DNA of 38,341 nucleotides from AC-32 sp045806105 (GTDB lineage: Bacteria; Actinomycetota; Thermoleophilia; Gaiellales; Gaiellaceae): the NCBI GenBank assembly GCA_045806105.1, contig JBJMJY010000118.1, positions 1 to 38,341 on the forward strand, read 5' to 3'. The notes under the pieces were generated by a model. That model was not told the origin of the DNA. It saw only the letters and a program-made list of their open reading frames with translations, and ran no database searches. Positions 7,174-15,138 of the stretch are shown here, one piece after another. Numbering within the stretch: position 1 is the stretch's first letter; each line of letters opens with the position of its first letter. A program made the translations under genes and the position numbers.

Positions 7174-9024
7174 CTAGTACCCCACCGAGACGATTCGCTT
7201 CAGGATCAGCGAGCCGATGATCATCGACGTCACGCAGAATCCGAGGAGCACGTGGCCCACGGACGTCGTGAAGAGCGGTGCCATGTACGAACGGTTGATC
7301 ACCGTCAAGATCAGCGTCAGCCCGATCGGGAGCGCGATGAGGATCCCCGCCGACATGCGGCCCATCGAGGTGAGCGCGTGGACCTTGCGGGCGTGCCGCT
7401 GACGCTCTCGGACCGTGTCCGAGAGCGTGTCGAAGAGACCCGCGAGCGAGCCGCCGGCCTGTGACTGGACGCTGACCGCGGTCGCGACGTATTCGAGATC
7501 TGGCGAAGCGATGCGCTCGCACATGCCCGCGAGGGCCTGGTCGAGCGGCCGTCCGAGCCGTTCCTCCCCCAACACACGGCTGAACTCCTCGGAGGCGGGC
7601 GGGCTGCCGTCGTCTGCGATCGCGCGGATCGCAGGCCGGAGCCCATGCCCGGCGCGGAGCGTCGAGGCGATCGTGGAGAGCACGTCCGGCAGCTGCCGGT
7701 CGAATGCCTTCCTCCGGCGGTCCGCCGCCATGCGCAGGACGAGCAGCGGTATCCCAAGTCCGACGATCATGAAGAGGACCCCCAGCAGCGGACCGGCGCC
7801 GATGACAGTGACGAGGATGCCGCAGACGAGCGCCGACAGGCCCGCCAGGTAGGGCAGGTGGCCTGTGCGCAGGTTGAGACCAGAACGCTCGACGGCCCGT
7901 GCGAGGCGGTCGGAGCCGGGCAGCTCGTCCAGGGAGCGCTCCGTCCAGGCAAGCAGCGAGTCGAAGCGGGCTCCACGTGCCGGGCGATCCTCGCGTCGCT
8001 CGCCGCCCTTGACGTGCTTGTCGACCAGACGGCCGATCTCGGACTTCCGCAGCCGGCGGTTCGCGGCGACGCCCGCGCCCGAGAGGAGCAGGGCGACGAC
8101 CAGCACGACGGCGGCGGCCGTGAGCCCGCTGTGCGCGAGCGACGCCGCCCTCGTCGAGCCGTACTTGCTCCCCGGGACGCGCAGAGGCGTCACAGCGCGG
8201 TGACCCGCCGCGGTCACGCCGAGCGTGAGCTGCTCGCCGGGTCGGGCGCGGGTCAGGTAGGAGATCTGCCACGTTCGCTCGAGCTCCTTGCTGAGCGCGT
8301 GGTAGGTCGCGCCGAGGCCGCCGACGTTCGCTGCATCGAAGACCTTGCCACCCGTCGCCGACGCCAGCGCCGCGAGCGGAGTCGTGTCCGCCCGCGAGCC
8401 TGCTGCGATCGAGTAGACGATGACGTTCGCGCGCCGCGCCGCTGTGATCGCGCCGGATAGGGTGCTCTGAGAGCCGAGGTCCTTGCCGTCGGTGAGGAGG
8501 ATGAGGATCCGCATGCCGTTGGACATGCGCTGAAGCAACCCCGCCGACAATCCGATTGCGTCATAGAGCGACGTTCCCCCCTGTCGGTCCGAGGCGAGGG
8601 CCGTCAGGGTCCGGGCCACCTCCTGCCTGGACTCGTTGATGCGCGTCAGTGCGAGCGCCTCGTGGCTGAACGCAACCAGGCCGGTCGCCGCCGCCTGCTG
8701 CTGTCCGGCCAGGAAGGCCCCGGCGGCACTTCGCGCCTGGCGCAGCGGCTCGCCGCGCATCGAGTTCGAGTTGTCGACCGCTAGCACGATCGCTTCCTCG
8801 GTTCCGAGCGGACGCGCGCGGGCGAACTCCGCCGGCTGGCTTCCCTCGGATAGCACGGGTCGAGTGCCCGCGGGCACGACAGCCGTCACGCGCACGAGCG
8901 GGAAGCTGCTCAGATCGACGTGCCGGATCTGGACGGACGTGGAGGCGGCAGCCGTTGCGGACAAGCACAGCGCCGCCACCACGATCACGATGCGTAGTGC
9001 AGTCCTCAAGCGTTCCCCAGCCAC
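7174..9024 (-). CDS. tadB: TadB fused to an N-terminal von Willebrand factor A domain
   Basis: A 616-aa fusion. Residues 1-27 are a signal peptide or anchor. Residues about 76-260 are a von Willebrand A domain with an intact MIDAS metal site: DNSNS at 84-88, GGTS at 149-152 and LLTDGKD at 177-182. A transmembrane helix follows at about 299-320. Residues about 370-616 are a standard TadB type II secretion F domain with LPDVLSTIASTLRAGHGLRP, SQAGGSLAGLFDTLSDT and C-terminal membrane helices. The membrane layout implies the VWA domain sits outside the cytoplasmic membrane, possibly contacting pilus or substrate (inference). The ATG overlaps the 3' end of tadA by 19 nt. Ordinary TadB proteins are roughly half this length. 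Confidence 0.93.
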   Translation of the reverse strand: MAGERLRTALRIVIVVAALCLSATAAASTSVQIRHVDLSSFPLVRVTAVVPAGTRPVLSEGSQPAEFARARPLGTEEAIVLAVDNSNSMRGEPLRQARSAAGAFLAGQQQAAATGLVAFSHEALALTRINESRQEVARTLTALASDRQGGTSLYDAIGLSAGLLQRMSNGMRILILLTDGKDLGSQSTLSGAITAARRANVIVYSIAAGSRADTTPLAALASATGGKVFDAANVGGLGATYHALSKELERTWQISYLTRARPGEQLTLGVTAAGHRAVTPLRVPGSKYGSTRAASLAHSGLTAAAVVLVVALLLSGAGVAANRRLRKSEIGRLVDKHVKGGERREDRPARGARFDSLLAWTERSLDELPGSDRLARAVERSGLNLRTGHLPYLAGLSALVCGILVTVIGAGPLLGVLFMIVGLGIPLLVLRMAADRRRKAFDRQLPDVLSTIASTLRAGHGLRPAIRAIADDGSPPASEEFSRVLGEERLGRPLDQALAGMCERIASPDLEYVATAVSVQSQAGGSLAGLFDTLSDTVRERQRHARKVHALTSMGRMSAGILIALPIGLTLILTVINRSYMAPLFTTSVGHVLLGFCVTSMIIGSLILKRIVSVGY

Positions 9025-10370
9025 GCCGTCGACGCGAGCTCGACGCCGTTGGACATCAGCTTCGGCAGGAAGTTCGGCCGCAGCCCAGCGGGCTCGAGTG
9101 GCCCGAGCATCCCGGGCTCGCAGCCCAGGCCTTCGCGGGGCGGTGCGACGAACAGGTTCTGCAGCGTCACGACCTCGCCCTCCATCCCGGTGATCTCGGT
9201 GATCTGGGTGATCCGGCGCGACCCGTCGACGAGCCGGGCGATGTGCACGAGCAAGTCGAAGCCGCCCGCGATCTGCTCGCGAATCGCCTTGACAGGGAGC
9301 TCGACCCCGGCCATCAGCACGAGCATCTCGAGCCGGTGCAGCGCGTCACGGGCCGAGTTCGCGTGGATCGTGGTCAGCGAGCCATCGTGGCCGGTGTTCA
9401 TCGCCTGGAGCATGTCGAGCGTCTCTGCACCTCGAACCTCGCCGACGATGATCCGGTCGGGCCTCATCCGCAGGGCGTTTCGCACGAGGTCGCGGATCCG
9501 CACCTCACCCTCGCCTTCGACGTTCGGGGGACGGGACTCGAGCGGGACGACGTGACGCTGCTGCAGGCGGAGCTCCGCAGCGTCCTCCACGGTGACGATG
9601 CGCTCGCCGGTCGGGACAAACTGGGAGACCGCATTGAGCAGCGTCGTCTTGCCGGTGCCCGTACCCCCGGAGATCAGGAGGTTGAGCTTCCCGCGCACGC
9701 ACTGTGCGAGGAACTCGGCGGTCTGCGGGGTCATCGTCCCCAACTCGACGAGGTTCTCGAGCGTGAGCGCGTCCTGCGCGAACTTCCGGATCGTCAGCGA
9801 CGGGCCCCGCAGCGCGAGCGGAGAGATGATCGCGTTGACGCGGCTTCCGTCGGGCAGTCGTGCGTCGACCATCGGCGACGACTCGTCGATCCGGCGGCCG
9901 ACCTGCGAGACGATGCGGTCAATGATCCTGAGCAGGTGGGCGTCGTCGAGGAACGCGCCATCGGTCTCGATGAGCTTGCCGTCGCGCTCGATGAAGAGCT
10001 GGTCGTAGCCGTTGACCATGATCTCCGTCACCGTCGGATCCTGGAGGAACGGCTCCAGCGGTCCGTACCCGAGGATGTCGTCGGCGATCTGCCGCTCGAG
10101 CAAGGTGCGTTCGCTCGGGCTGAGCGGGATCTCCTCGCCCTTGAGCGCTTCGCTGACCACTTCCTGGACGCGTCGCTTGAGTTCGTCCGAGCCTTCGAGG
10201 TTCAGGAACGCCGCGCCGAGCCGCGCGATGCAGGCGCGGTGGATCCTCGTCTTCAGCTCGGCGTGCGGGTCTCTCGCCCTCGCCCTCGCCTCGGCCTGGT
10301 CGACCTGGAGGCGCTCGGCGAGAAGCGACGCGTCGTTGCGGGAGAAGCCGTTCGCGTCGAGGGTGCTCAT
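9006..10370 (-). CDS. tadA: Tad pilus assembly ATPase TadA (CpaF family)
   Basis: A 454-aa cytosolic secretion ATPase that powers assembly of the Flp pilus. The N-terminal helical domain (about 30-100) is followed by the linker ADDILGYGPLEPFLQDPTVT. The RecA-like core has Walker A GGTGTGKT at 235-242, an Asp box VTVEDAAEL, Walker B RIIVGEVRG near 306-314 and the His box LTTIHANSARDAL. All catalytic motifs are intact. The last ~40 residues (APPREGLGCEPGM onward) are a Pro/Gly-rich tail. The start overlaps the cpaE stop by 4 nt and the stop lies inside tadB, so translation is tightly coupled along the operon. Confidence 0.96.
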   Translation of the reverse strand: MSTLDANGFSRNDASLLAERLQVDQAEARARARDPHAELKTRIHRACIARLGAAFLNLEGSDELKRRVQEVVSEALKGEEIPLSPSERTLLERQIADDILGYGPLEPFLQDPTVTEIMVNGYDQLFIERDGKLIETDGAFLDDAHLLRIIDRIVSQVGRRIDESSPMVDARLPDGSRVNAIISPLALRGPSLTIRKFAQDALTLENLVELGTMTPQTAEFLAQCVRGKLNLLISGGTGTGKTTLLNAVSQFVPTGERIVTVEDAAELRLQQRHVVPLESRPPNVEGEGEVRIRDLVRNALRMRPDRIIVGEVRGAETLDMLQAMNTGHDGSLTTIHANSARDALHRLEMLVLMAGVELPVKAIREQIAGGFDLLVHIARLVDGSRRITQITEITGMEGEVVTLQNLFVAPPREGLGCEPGMLGPLEPAGLRPNFLPKLMSNGVELASTAWLGNA

Positions 10371-11530
10371 CGGCGGCCTCTCCGGCGGAAGCGCCGCTGG
10401 GCGCCTCGCTCTCGTTCGGCCGGCGAGCCTGCAAACACCGCTGCCGCCAACCGGCTCGTGGCCTGAGCGAAACTGCTGCTCTCATCGGCAAGCACGACCG
10501 GGAGCGCTCGGTTCACGGCCGCAGGCACGGCTGGATCGTCCGGGAGCTCGAACGCGATCTTCGTGTCGAGCGCCTGCTCGATGTCGTCCAGTCCGACCGC
10601 CCCGGCTGCGCCGACGCGATTCGCCACGAGCGAGACCCGCTCGCGGGGGAAGCCCAGCCGGTCGATCGTCTCGAGCCCGATGCGGACGTTCTTCAGCGAC
10701 GTGACCTCGGGATTGCAGACGAGGAGCAGCTGCTCGCTGTGGTCGAGGGCAGCCAGCATCGCCCCGTCGAACAACGGGCCGGTGTCGATCACGACCGCGC
10801 CGAATCCGCTGCGCGCCGCGTCCAAGATCGCTGTGAGGTGAGCCGCGTTGACGAGGTCAGCCTCCTCCGGACGCTTCGGCGCGGCCAGGAGCGACACCCC
10901 CGTCCGCGAGTCCAGGCTGACGAACGCCTTCAGCTTGTCCAGGTTGAGGTCGCCTGCGGAAGCTGCCAAGTCGGCGATCGTCGCGCGTGGCGAGACCGCG
11001 AGTGTCAGCGCCGAGTCGCCGAACTGGAGGTCGAGGTCGATCAGGAGCGTCTCGACGCCGGATCGGGCGATCGCCGTCGCCAGGTTCGTCGCCAGCACGG
11101 TCTTGCCGCTGCCGCCCTTGGGCGAGAAGACGGTGACGACCTTGCCCTTGTCGTCGCTGACGAGCGCCGCTGCCGCCGCCTTTCGAATCGCGAACACCAA
11201 TGTCTCCGCCGGTTGCGGCAGCACGAGCACGTCTGCGGCACCCACTGCGAGGCCGGCCTCCACGATCCCGTTCGGCTCGCCGTACGCGGCGAGGATCAAC
11301 GGGACCTGCCGCTGCTCCCGGGCGTGTAGTTGCTCGACAAGGTCGCCGTGGCCGGCGGAGTCGAGCGCATGGACAGCGACGTCAACCGACAGCTGCGTTG
11401 ATCCGAGCACCTCCGGGCGAACCAGCGAAATCGCCGGCTGGTGCTCGAGCGTCGCGACGAGGCGGTCCGCCGCGGGGCCGCTCAGCAGCACGCGAAGGGC
11501 CCTTGGCGAGTTGTGGCCGTTACTGCCCAT
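10367..11530 (-). CDS. cpaE: Tad pilus CpaE/TadZ-like MinD/ParA ATPase
   Basis: A 387-aa protein that in other Tad systems positions the pilus machine at the cell pole. Residues about 10-115 resemble a receiver domain (RALRVLLSGPAADRL, then VLVLPQPAETLVFAIRKA), without an obvious phosphoacceptor. Residues 129-360 are a ParA/MinD domain with the deviant Walker A SPKGGSGKT (136-144), switch region LLIDLDLQFGDSAL and VVIDTGPLFDG. The final part is Ala/Arg-rich with a basic tail (RRFRRRGRR) that could bind membrane or DNA. It overlaps cpaB by 11 nt and tadA by 4 nt. Confidence 0.93.
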   Translation of the reverse strand: MGSNGHNSPRALRVLLSGPAADRLVATLEHQPAISLVRPEVLGSTQLSVDVAVHALDSAGHGDLVEQLHAREQRQVPLILAAYGEPNGIVEAGLAVGAADVLVLPQPAETLVFAIRKAAAAALVSDDKGKVVTVFSPKGGSGKTVLATNLATAIARSGVETLLIDLDLQFGDSALTLAVSPRATIADLAASAGDLNLDKLKAFVSLDSRTGVSLLAAPKRPEEADLVNAAHLTAILDAARSGFGAVVIDTGPLFDGAMLAALDHSEQLLLVCNPEVTSLKNVRIGLETIDRLGFPRERVSLVANRVGAAGAVGLDDIEQALDTKIAFELPDDPAVPAAVNRALPVVLADESSSFAQATSRLAAAVFAGSPAERERGAQRRFRRRGRR

Positions 11531-12308
11531 CGATGCTCCCCGGGAACGTGCCCCTGACCTGCTTCCGCGTCACGCCGTTCGCGGGCAGGCCGCGGGCGAT
11601 CAGCGATTCCAACGTCTCGAGGCTCGTCTTGCTGTTGCGCGGAGCCGCGGTCGGGCGCAGGGTCAAGTACCAGGTGGCGTTCTTGAGGGCCCAGAGCATC
11701 GTCTCGCTCTGCTTGTCGGTCATGGCCAGGGTCGCGGACGCGGATTGCGCGCCGCCCAAGCCGGCCTGCTTCGAGCCGTCGGGCGCCTTCAGCACCAGCA
11801 GGTTCTGAAGAACGATGCGTGTAGCCGCGCGTGCGAAGGAACCGTAGTGGTACTTGATGTTCGCCACCACGTCGACGCGATCGCCGTCGTTGAGAGTTCC
11901 GGCGAGCAACTGGAACGGATCGCCGGGCACCACGACTGCCCGCTGCTTGCCCGCGAACTTGGCGAAGATCCCGCCCTGGGCGATCGGCTTGAACTGGCGC
12001 AGCGTCACCTGCTGCCCCTTGTAGATAGTGCCGGAGGCGACGAGTGACGTCAGCGGCGCCGCGCTCACGATCGAGCCCGGGACGACAGCACGCTGCGGCA
12101 CGGTCTGCGCCTTCAGGTAGCCACCGCCGGCTATGGACGCGCCGTCCGTCCCTGCCGGGATGTCGCGTGCAGCGACGAGCACCTTCTCGAGGCCCGCACC
12201 GTGGTTGACGCTGTTGCGGTAGCTAATGACGTAGATGCCGACCAGCACCGCGGCGAGCACGGCTAGCCCGATCGGCAGCGCGAGGTTTCGAAGTCGGGAT
12301 TTCGTCAC
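11520..12308 (-). CDS. cpaB: Flp pilus assembly protein CpaB (RcpC, SAF domain)
   Basis: A 262-aa protein anchored by one N-terminal helix (LALPIGLAVLAAVLVGIYVI), followed by a SAF domain with VLVAARDIPAGT and later a second beta-rich region with GDRVDVVANIKYHYG. In Gram-negative Tad systems CpaB/RcpC works with an outer-membrane secretin; no secretin is seen here, so in this organism it probably acts at the cell-envelope side of the platform. The start is GTG 12308, chosen because AAAGGA sits 7 nt upstream and because the upstream codons are Ser/Arg/Ala noise overlapping the previous gene. It begins 19 nt after the tadG-like stop. Confidence 0.9.
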   Translation of the reverse strand: MTKSRLRNLALPIGLAVLAAVLVGIYVISYRNSVNHGAGLEKVLVAARDIPAGTDGASIAGGGYLKAQTVPQRAVVPGSIVSAAPLTSLVASGTIYKGQQVTLRQFKPIAQGGIFAKFAGKQRAVVVPGDPFQLLAGTLNDGDRVDVVANIKYHYGSFARAATRIVLQNLLVLKAPDGSKQAGLGGAQSASATLAMTDKQSETMLWALKNATWYLTLRPTAAPRNSKTSLETLESLIARGLPANGVTRKQVRGTFPGSIDGQ

Positions 12309-12327
12309 AGCAGGTTCCTTTCGCTTC

Positions 12328-13263
12328 TCATTGGATGAGCGTGATGACGTGCACGCCGAAGTCGCTGCCGCCCTCAATCGGGTCGCCGGCGGCAAGATCG
12401 GTGGCGATGAAGGTCACGAAGTGGCCGGTCAGCTGTCGCGTCTGCGATCCCCAGATGACGCCGGTCGGATGGATCACGAACGCCGCCCAGCCGATGATGT
12501 GGAACGCGCGGCCGCCGTTGCCGACCTGGTCGAAGACCGGGAAGAAAAGGATCTGGCCACGGTCCGCGGCGTCCTGCAGGCCCTGTCGCACTGGGCCCAC
12601 GGTCTCGCCCGTCTTTACGCCGTACCACCTGTTGGCCGGCAGCGGGCTGCTCCAGCACGGCGTGCACTCGATCTCGTCCTTGAGCTCGTTACCGCCCGTC
12701 TGGCCACCGTCGCAGCCCGTCGCGGAGACCGAGTTGCACTTGACGTTGATCAGGCCGATCGAGCTGGTCGTGACCTGGCTTTCGTCGAAGCTGACGGTCA
12801 CGGTCTGGCCGTAGCAGCCGGGGTTCGTGACGGCGCACGCGACGGTGCTCTTGACCGCGATCGGCGCGACGTTGTTCAGGGCGCCGGGCACGCTCACCTT
12901 AGCTCGGGCGTGCGCTCGAGCCGTCGCGTTCAGCGCCGGCAGGATGATCCCCGAGACCGGCTTCGCAGCGACGACGTCGATCTCGCCGGCGCTCGGGAAC
13001 GTCACCGTTGGGGCGGCGATGCCGCTGAAGTTCTGCTGGGCGTAGCTCACGGCGGTGTTGCCCGCGGCGGCCTGGTTCGGAATGTCCTGCGCGCCGGCGA
13101 GCGCGGCCGCGTCTGCGGCCGTCTGGACCTGGCGCTGGGTGCGGAACCACGAGCCGCCGTCGACGACGAGCGAGACGATCGCGACGAGCCCGACGATCGC
13201 GAAGATGACGAACAGCATCGCCTGCCCGGAATCGCTGCGCATCCGTGTCAGGAGCGCGCTCAC
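12328..13263 (-). CDS. tadG: TadG-like pseudopilin-type protein (Flp pilus assembly TadE/G family)
   Basis: A 311-aa protein with an N-terminal pseudopilin-like segment: RMRSDSGQAMLFVIFAIVGL followed by a hydrophobic stretch, then WFRTQRQVQTAADAAALAGA, the hallmark of the putative TadG-like Flp domain. The rest is extracellular and contains several cysteines (CAVTNPGC, CNSVSATGC, CTPC) that could form disulfides. TadG proteins are minor components that help stabilise or initiate the Flp pilus. The GTG start overlaps the tadE stop by 4 nt (GTGA), indicating translational coupling. The C-terminus (GGSDFGVHVITLIQ) is well defined. Confidence 0.88.
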   Translation of the reverse strand: MSALLTRMRSDSGQAMLFVIFAIVGLVAIVSLVVDGGSWFRTQRQVQTAADAAALAGAQDIPNQAAAGNTAVSYAQQNFSGIAAPTVTFPSAGEIDVVAAKPVSGIILPALNATARAHARAKVSVPGALNNVAPIAVKSTVACAVTNPGCYGQTVTVSFDESQVTTSSIGLINVKCNSVSATGCDGGQTGGNELKDEIECTPCWSSPLPANRWYGVKTGETVGPVRQGLQDAADRGQILFFPVFDQVGNGGRAFHIIGWAAFVIHPTGVIWGSQTRQLTGHFVTFIATDLAAGDPIEGGSDFGVHVITLIQ

Positions 13264-13685
13264 TCGAGCCGCTCCGTGGCGCTCGCGGTCATCGTCCCGC
13301 TCCGGCTGAAGAAGACGGTGATCGTGAATGGGACGGCGATCGAAATCGTGTAGGCGGTCCCGACTGAGCCCGGGCTGGCGGGCGTGCAGGTAACTCGGGC
13401 GCCGCTCTGGAGGTCATCCGTCCACTGCGACGACGAGACGGTGTTCTGGATCGCGGTCTTGGCGGCCGCACATGGTCCGCCAGCCGCCGTTCGGCTGACT
13501 GCGGCCTTGCGCGCGCCGACGCGCGCAGCATCCGTGAAGACGATGTACTTGTGAAAGGCGGCGCCGCACTGCCAGATCGCCAGGAACAGCATCACGAGGA
13601 TCGGCAGTACGACCGCGAACTCCACCATGCTCTGGCCGTCCTCGCTGAGGAGTCTCGAACGTGTGATGTGTCGGGTCGACTTCAT
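13260..13685 (-). CDS. tadE: TadE-like minor pseudopilin
   Basis: A 141-aa protein with a TadE N-terminus: LLSEDGQSMVEFAVVLPILV, in which the Gly-Gln-Ser-Met-Val-Glu-Phe motif resembles the prepilin peptidase cleavage site with Glu at +5, followed by one membrane helix. The C-terminal part is a small beta-rich extracellular domain with two cysteines (GGPCAAAK, ARVTCTP). TadE is a minor pilin processed by the same A24 peptidase as the major pilin, so the peptidase at 14457 is its likely processor. It starts after a stable hairpin that separates it from the major pilin gene. Confidence 0.9.
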   Translation of the reverse strand: MKSTRHITRSRLLSEDGQSMVEFAVVLPILVMLFLAIWQCGAAFHKYIVFTDAARVGARKAAVSRTAAGGPCAAAKTAIQNTVSSSQWTDDLQSGARVTCTPASPGSVGTAYTISIAVPFTITVFFSRSGTMTASATERLE

Positions 13686-13700
13686 GTGCGGGAAATCCCA

Positions 13701-13728
13701 GAGAGCCCCCGCCGAAGCGGAGGCTCTC
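13701..13728 (-). terminator. UUCG-loop hairpin between pilin and tadE (attenuator or RNA stabiliser)
   Basis: On the minus-strand transcript the arms GAGAGCCTCCGC and GCGGGGGCTCTC pair over 12 bp (one G-U) around a TTCG tetraloop. It lies 20 nt downstream of the pilin stop and 15 nt before the tadE start. No T-run follows, so full termination is doubtful. A partial terminator or 3'-end stabiliser that raises pilin levels over assembly genes is the likely role (inference). Confidence 0.7.
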
Positions 13729-13748
13729 CCGGATAGACGTCGGGTCGC

Positions 13749-13943
13749 TTACGCCCCGATCGCGTTGCTGACCTGCGTGATCGCGTTCTGGATCGCGGTG
13801 CCGAGGCCCGTCCACGTGACGGCCAGGAGCACGGCCACGACGACCACAGCCAGGATCAGCGCGTACTCGACGAAGGTCTGACCCTCGTCGCTGTCGAGCC
13901 GACCCACGAAGGCGGTCGCCCAAGCAGTGAGGCGATCGATCAT
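13749..13943 (-). CDS. flp: Flp-family major pilin
   Basis: A 64-aa type IVb prepilin. The leader is MIDRLTAWATAFVGRLDSDE, then the cleavage site G-Q-T-F-V-E-Y with Glu at position +5 of the mature pilin and Tyr after it, the hallmark of Flp pilins, followed by the hydrophobic polymerisation helix ALILAVVVVAVLLAVTW and a short polar tail ending SNAIGA. The mature subunit would be about 42 residues. A strong ribosome site GGGAGGA lies 8 nt upstream of the ATG. It heads the minus-strand tad operon and is followed by a strong hairpin, consistent with much higher expression than the downstream genes. Confidence 0.95.
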   Translation of the reverse strand: MIDRLTAWATAFVGRLDSDEGQTFVEYALILAVVVVAVLLAVTWTGLGTAIQNAITQVSNAIGA

Positions 13944-14042
13944 GAGGTGTTCCTCCCTCTATCCCTGCCAGGGCGGTATCGCCCTCGCGTTTACGAGTGC
14001 AGTCTTAGGCGCGCCCGGGGTCGCTCGGATCATCCGTCTGGC

Positions 14043-14054
14043 TGGTTCGAACCA
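14043..14054. promoter_or_regulatory. Perfect 12-bp palindrome in the pilin/DUF192 divergent promoter region
   Basis: TGGTTCGAACCA is a perfect palindrome, flanked by direct CATCCG repeats (about 14028 and 14057). It lies between the divergent pilin operon and the DUF192-peptidase pair, so it could be an operator for both. The binding protein is unknown; the nearby NarL-type regulators are only candidates by proximity. Confidence 0.4.
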
Positions 14055-14106
14055 CCCATCCGGTTGACGTGGAGCTCTGGGTGGCGACGCTACCGTCGCG
14101 GTCGAG

Positions 14107-14460
14107 ATGGGCCGGACAGTTGTTCTCGCGCGTGACGACCACGTCGTCTGCGACCGCTGTGAGCTCGCCGACGGCGTCTTCACGCGGATGCGCGGGCTCC
14201 TCGGCCGCAGGGGGTTGCCGCGCGGTCACGGGTTGCTGATCGAACCAACCTGGTCCGTTCACACCTGGTTCATGCGCTTCCCGATCGACGTCGTCTTCCT
14301 CGACCGGGAGCTGACCGTGCTGAAGATCCGGAAGCAGCTGCGCCCGTGGCGGACAGCCGCTCGCTTTCGCTCCCGCTCGGTGCTGGAGCTCGCCGCAGGC
14401 GAGTGCGACCGCCTGCGGCTCGAAGTCGGCGACAGGCTCGCTCTGGTACCGGCGCAGTGA
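14107..14460 (+). CDS. DUF192 family protein
   Basis: A 117-aa protein of the DUF192 family. The fold signature is seen as FTRMRGLLGRRGLPRGHGLL, then the conserved SVHTWFMRFPIDVVFLD, and a C-terminal VLELAAGECDRLRLEVGD. The molecular function of DUF192 is not established. There is no signal peptide here, unlike many proteobacterial members, so a cytosolic location is likely. Its stop overlaps the start of the prepilin peptidase gene (GTGA), so the two are translated together, which ties it to the pilus locus. It is divergent from the pilin operon. Confidence 0.88.
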   Translation: MGRTVVLARDDHVVCDRCELADGVFTRMRGLLGRRGLPRGHGLLIEPTWSVHTWFMRFPIDVVFLDRELTVLKIRKQLRPWRTAARFRSRSVLELAAGECDRLRLEVGDRLALVPAQ

Positions 14461-14987
14461 CCGCCGCGGTCACCTGGACCCGTGCGCGCCCGCTCGGCTC
14501 GCTGTTCGCGGCGGTACTCGCAGCAGCGGTGCTCGTGCGCTACGGCTTGACCGCAGCCGCGCCGATCGCGGCCCTGGCCAGCGCGGTGCTCGTCGTGCTC
14601 TCGCTCGTCGACATCGAGTCGCGCCGTCTGCCGAACGGGATCGTCCTCCCGGCGGCGGCCCTCGTCCTGGCCGCCCGCCTGGCCACCGCGCCACAGCACT
14701 GGGCCTTGTGGCTCGGTGCCGCGCTCGGCGCGGCCGCGTTCCTGCTCGCCTTCGCGCTCGTTTTCCCCGCCGGGCTCGGCATGGGAGATGTGAAGCTGGC
14801 CCTGTTGCTCGGCGCCTTGCTGGGCAGCGCCGTCGTCCCCGCCCTGGTCCTGGGAACGCTGGCGGCCGCGGCCGCGGCCGGGGTGCTGCTCGCTCGTGAC
14901 GGCCGTCGAGCGCTCGGGCGAACGATGCCGTTCGGCCCGTTCCTGGCCCTCGGCGCGACAGCGACCGTCCTGCTGCTCGCCCCGTAG
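14457..14987 (+). CDS. tadV: A24 family prepilin peptidase (TadV/CpaA-like)
   Basis: A 176-aa integral membrane aspartic protease that removes the leader of Flp and TadE-type prepilins. The two catalytic aspartates are in SLVDIESRRLPNGIVLP (first) and GLGMGDVKLALLLGA (second, the Gly-x-Gly-Asp motif). About six membrane helices are visible. It lacks the cytoplasmic N-methylation domain of PilD-type enzymes, as is normal for TadV/CpaA. The start is the GTG at 14457 overlapping the DUF192 stop; earlier in-frame codons are Arg-rich noise antisense to nothing useful. All components needed to process the pilin are therefore in this locus. Confidence 0.9.
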   Translation: MTAAVTWTRARPLGSLFAAVLAAAVLVRYGLTAAAPIAALASAVLVVLSLVDIESRRLPNGIVLPAAALVLAARLATAPQHWALWLGAALGAAAFLLAFALVFPAGLGMGDVKLALLLGALLGSAVVPALVLGTLAAAAAAGVLLARDGRRALGRTMPFGPFLALGATATVLLLAP

Positions 14988-15101
14988 GAGTTACCCGTTT
15001 CGGCGAGAGCCTCCGCGGGCGAGCGACTGCGCAAAAGCAGCGCTACCATCCCTCCACCGCAACTAACTAGCCCGTGGTCTGGAAGCTTCAGCCCATCGGC
15101 T

Positions 15102-15118
15102 CGGCAGCACAGCTGCCG
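15102..15118. other. 7-bp perfect hairpin in the 14988-15138 intergenic region
   Basis: CGGCAGC and GCTGCCG flank the loop ACA; with one bulged T the stem extends outward by three more G-C pairs. It lies between the prepilin peptidase and the small gene at 15139. There is no T-run, so a factor-independent terminator is not secure. The rest of this 151-nt gap shows no gene; GATAAT at 15126-15131 could be a -10 element for a nearly leaderless transcript starting at 15139. Confidence 0.4.
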
Positions 15119-15138
15119 GCCCGACGATAATCCCTCCC

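Noticed and set aside
7169..8272. N-terminal extension of tadC
   Set aside because: Open frame in the wrong register under tadB, composed of Arg/Gly/Ala noise; TadC starts at ATG 7168 with a membrane helix.
8955..10466. Long plus-strand open frame of about 500 codons
   Set aside because: It is antisense to tadA and cpaE, both with full catalytic motifs, and its own translation is Arg/His-rich without any domain.
14040..14056. GGTTCGAACC resembling a tRNA T-arm
   Set aside because: The surrounding sequence cannot form acceptor, D and anticodon stems; the 5-bp T stem with a 7-nt loop does not pair. It is better read as a palindromic operator.
14988..15138. Possible riboswitch upstream of the small gene at 15139
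   Set aside because: Several short hairpins exist, but I could match none of the known cores (c-di-GMP, c-di-AMP, SAM, cobalamin, TPP, FMN) on either strand.
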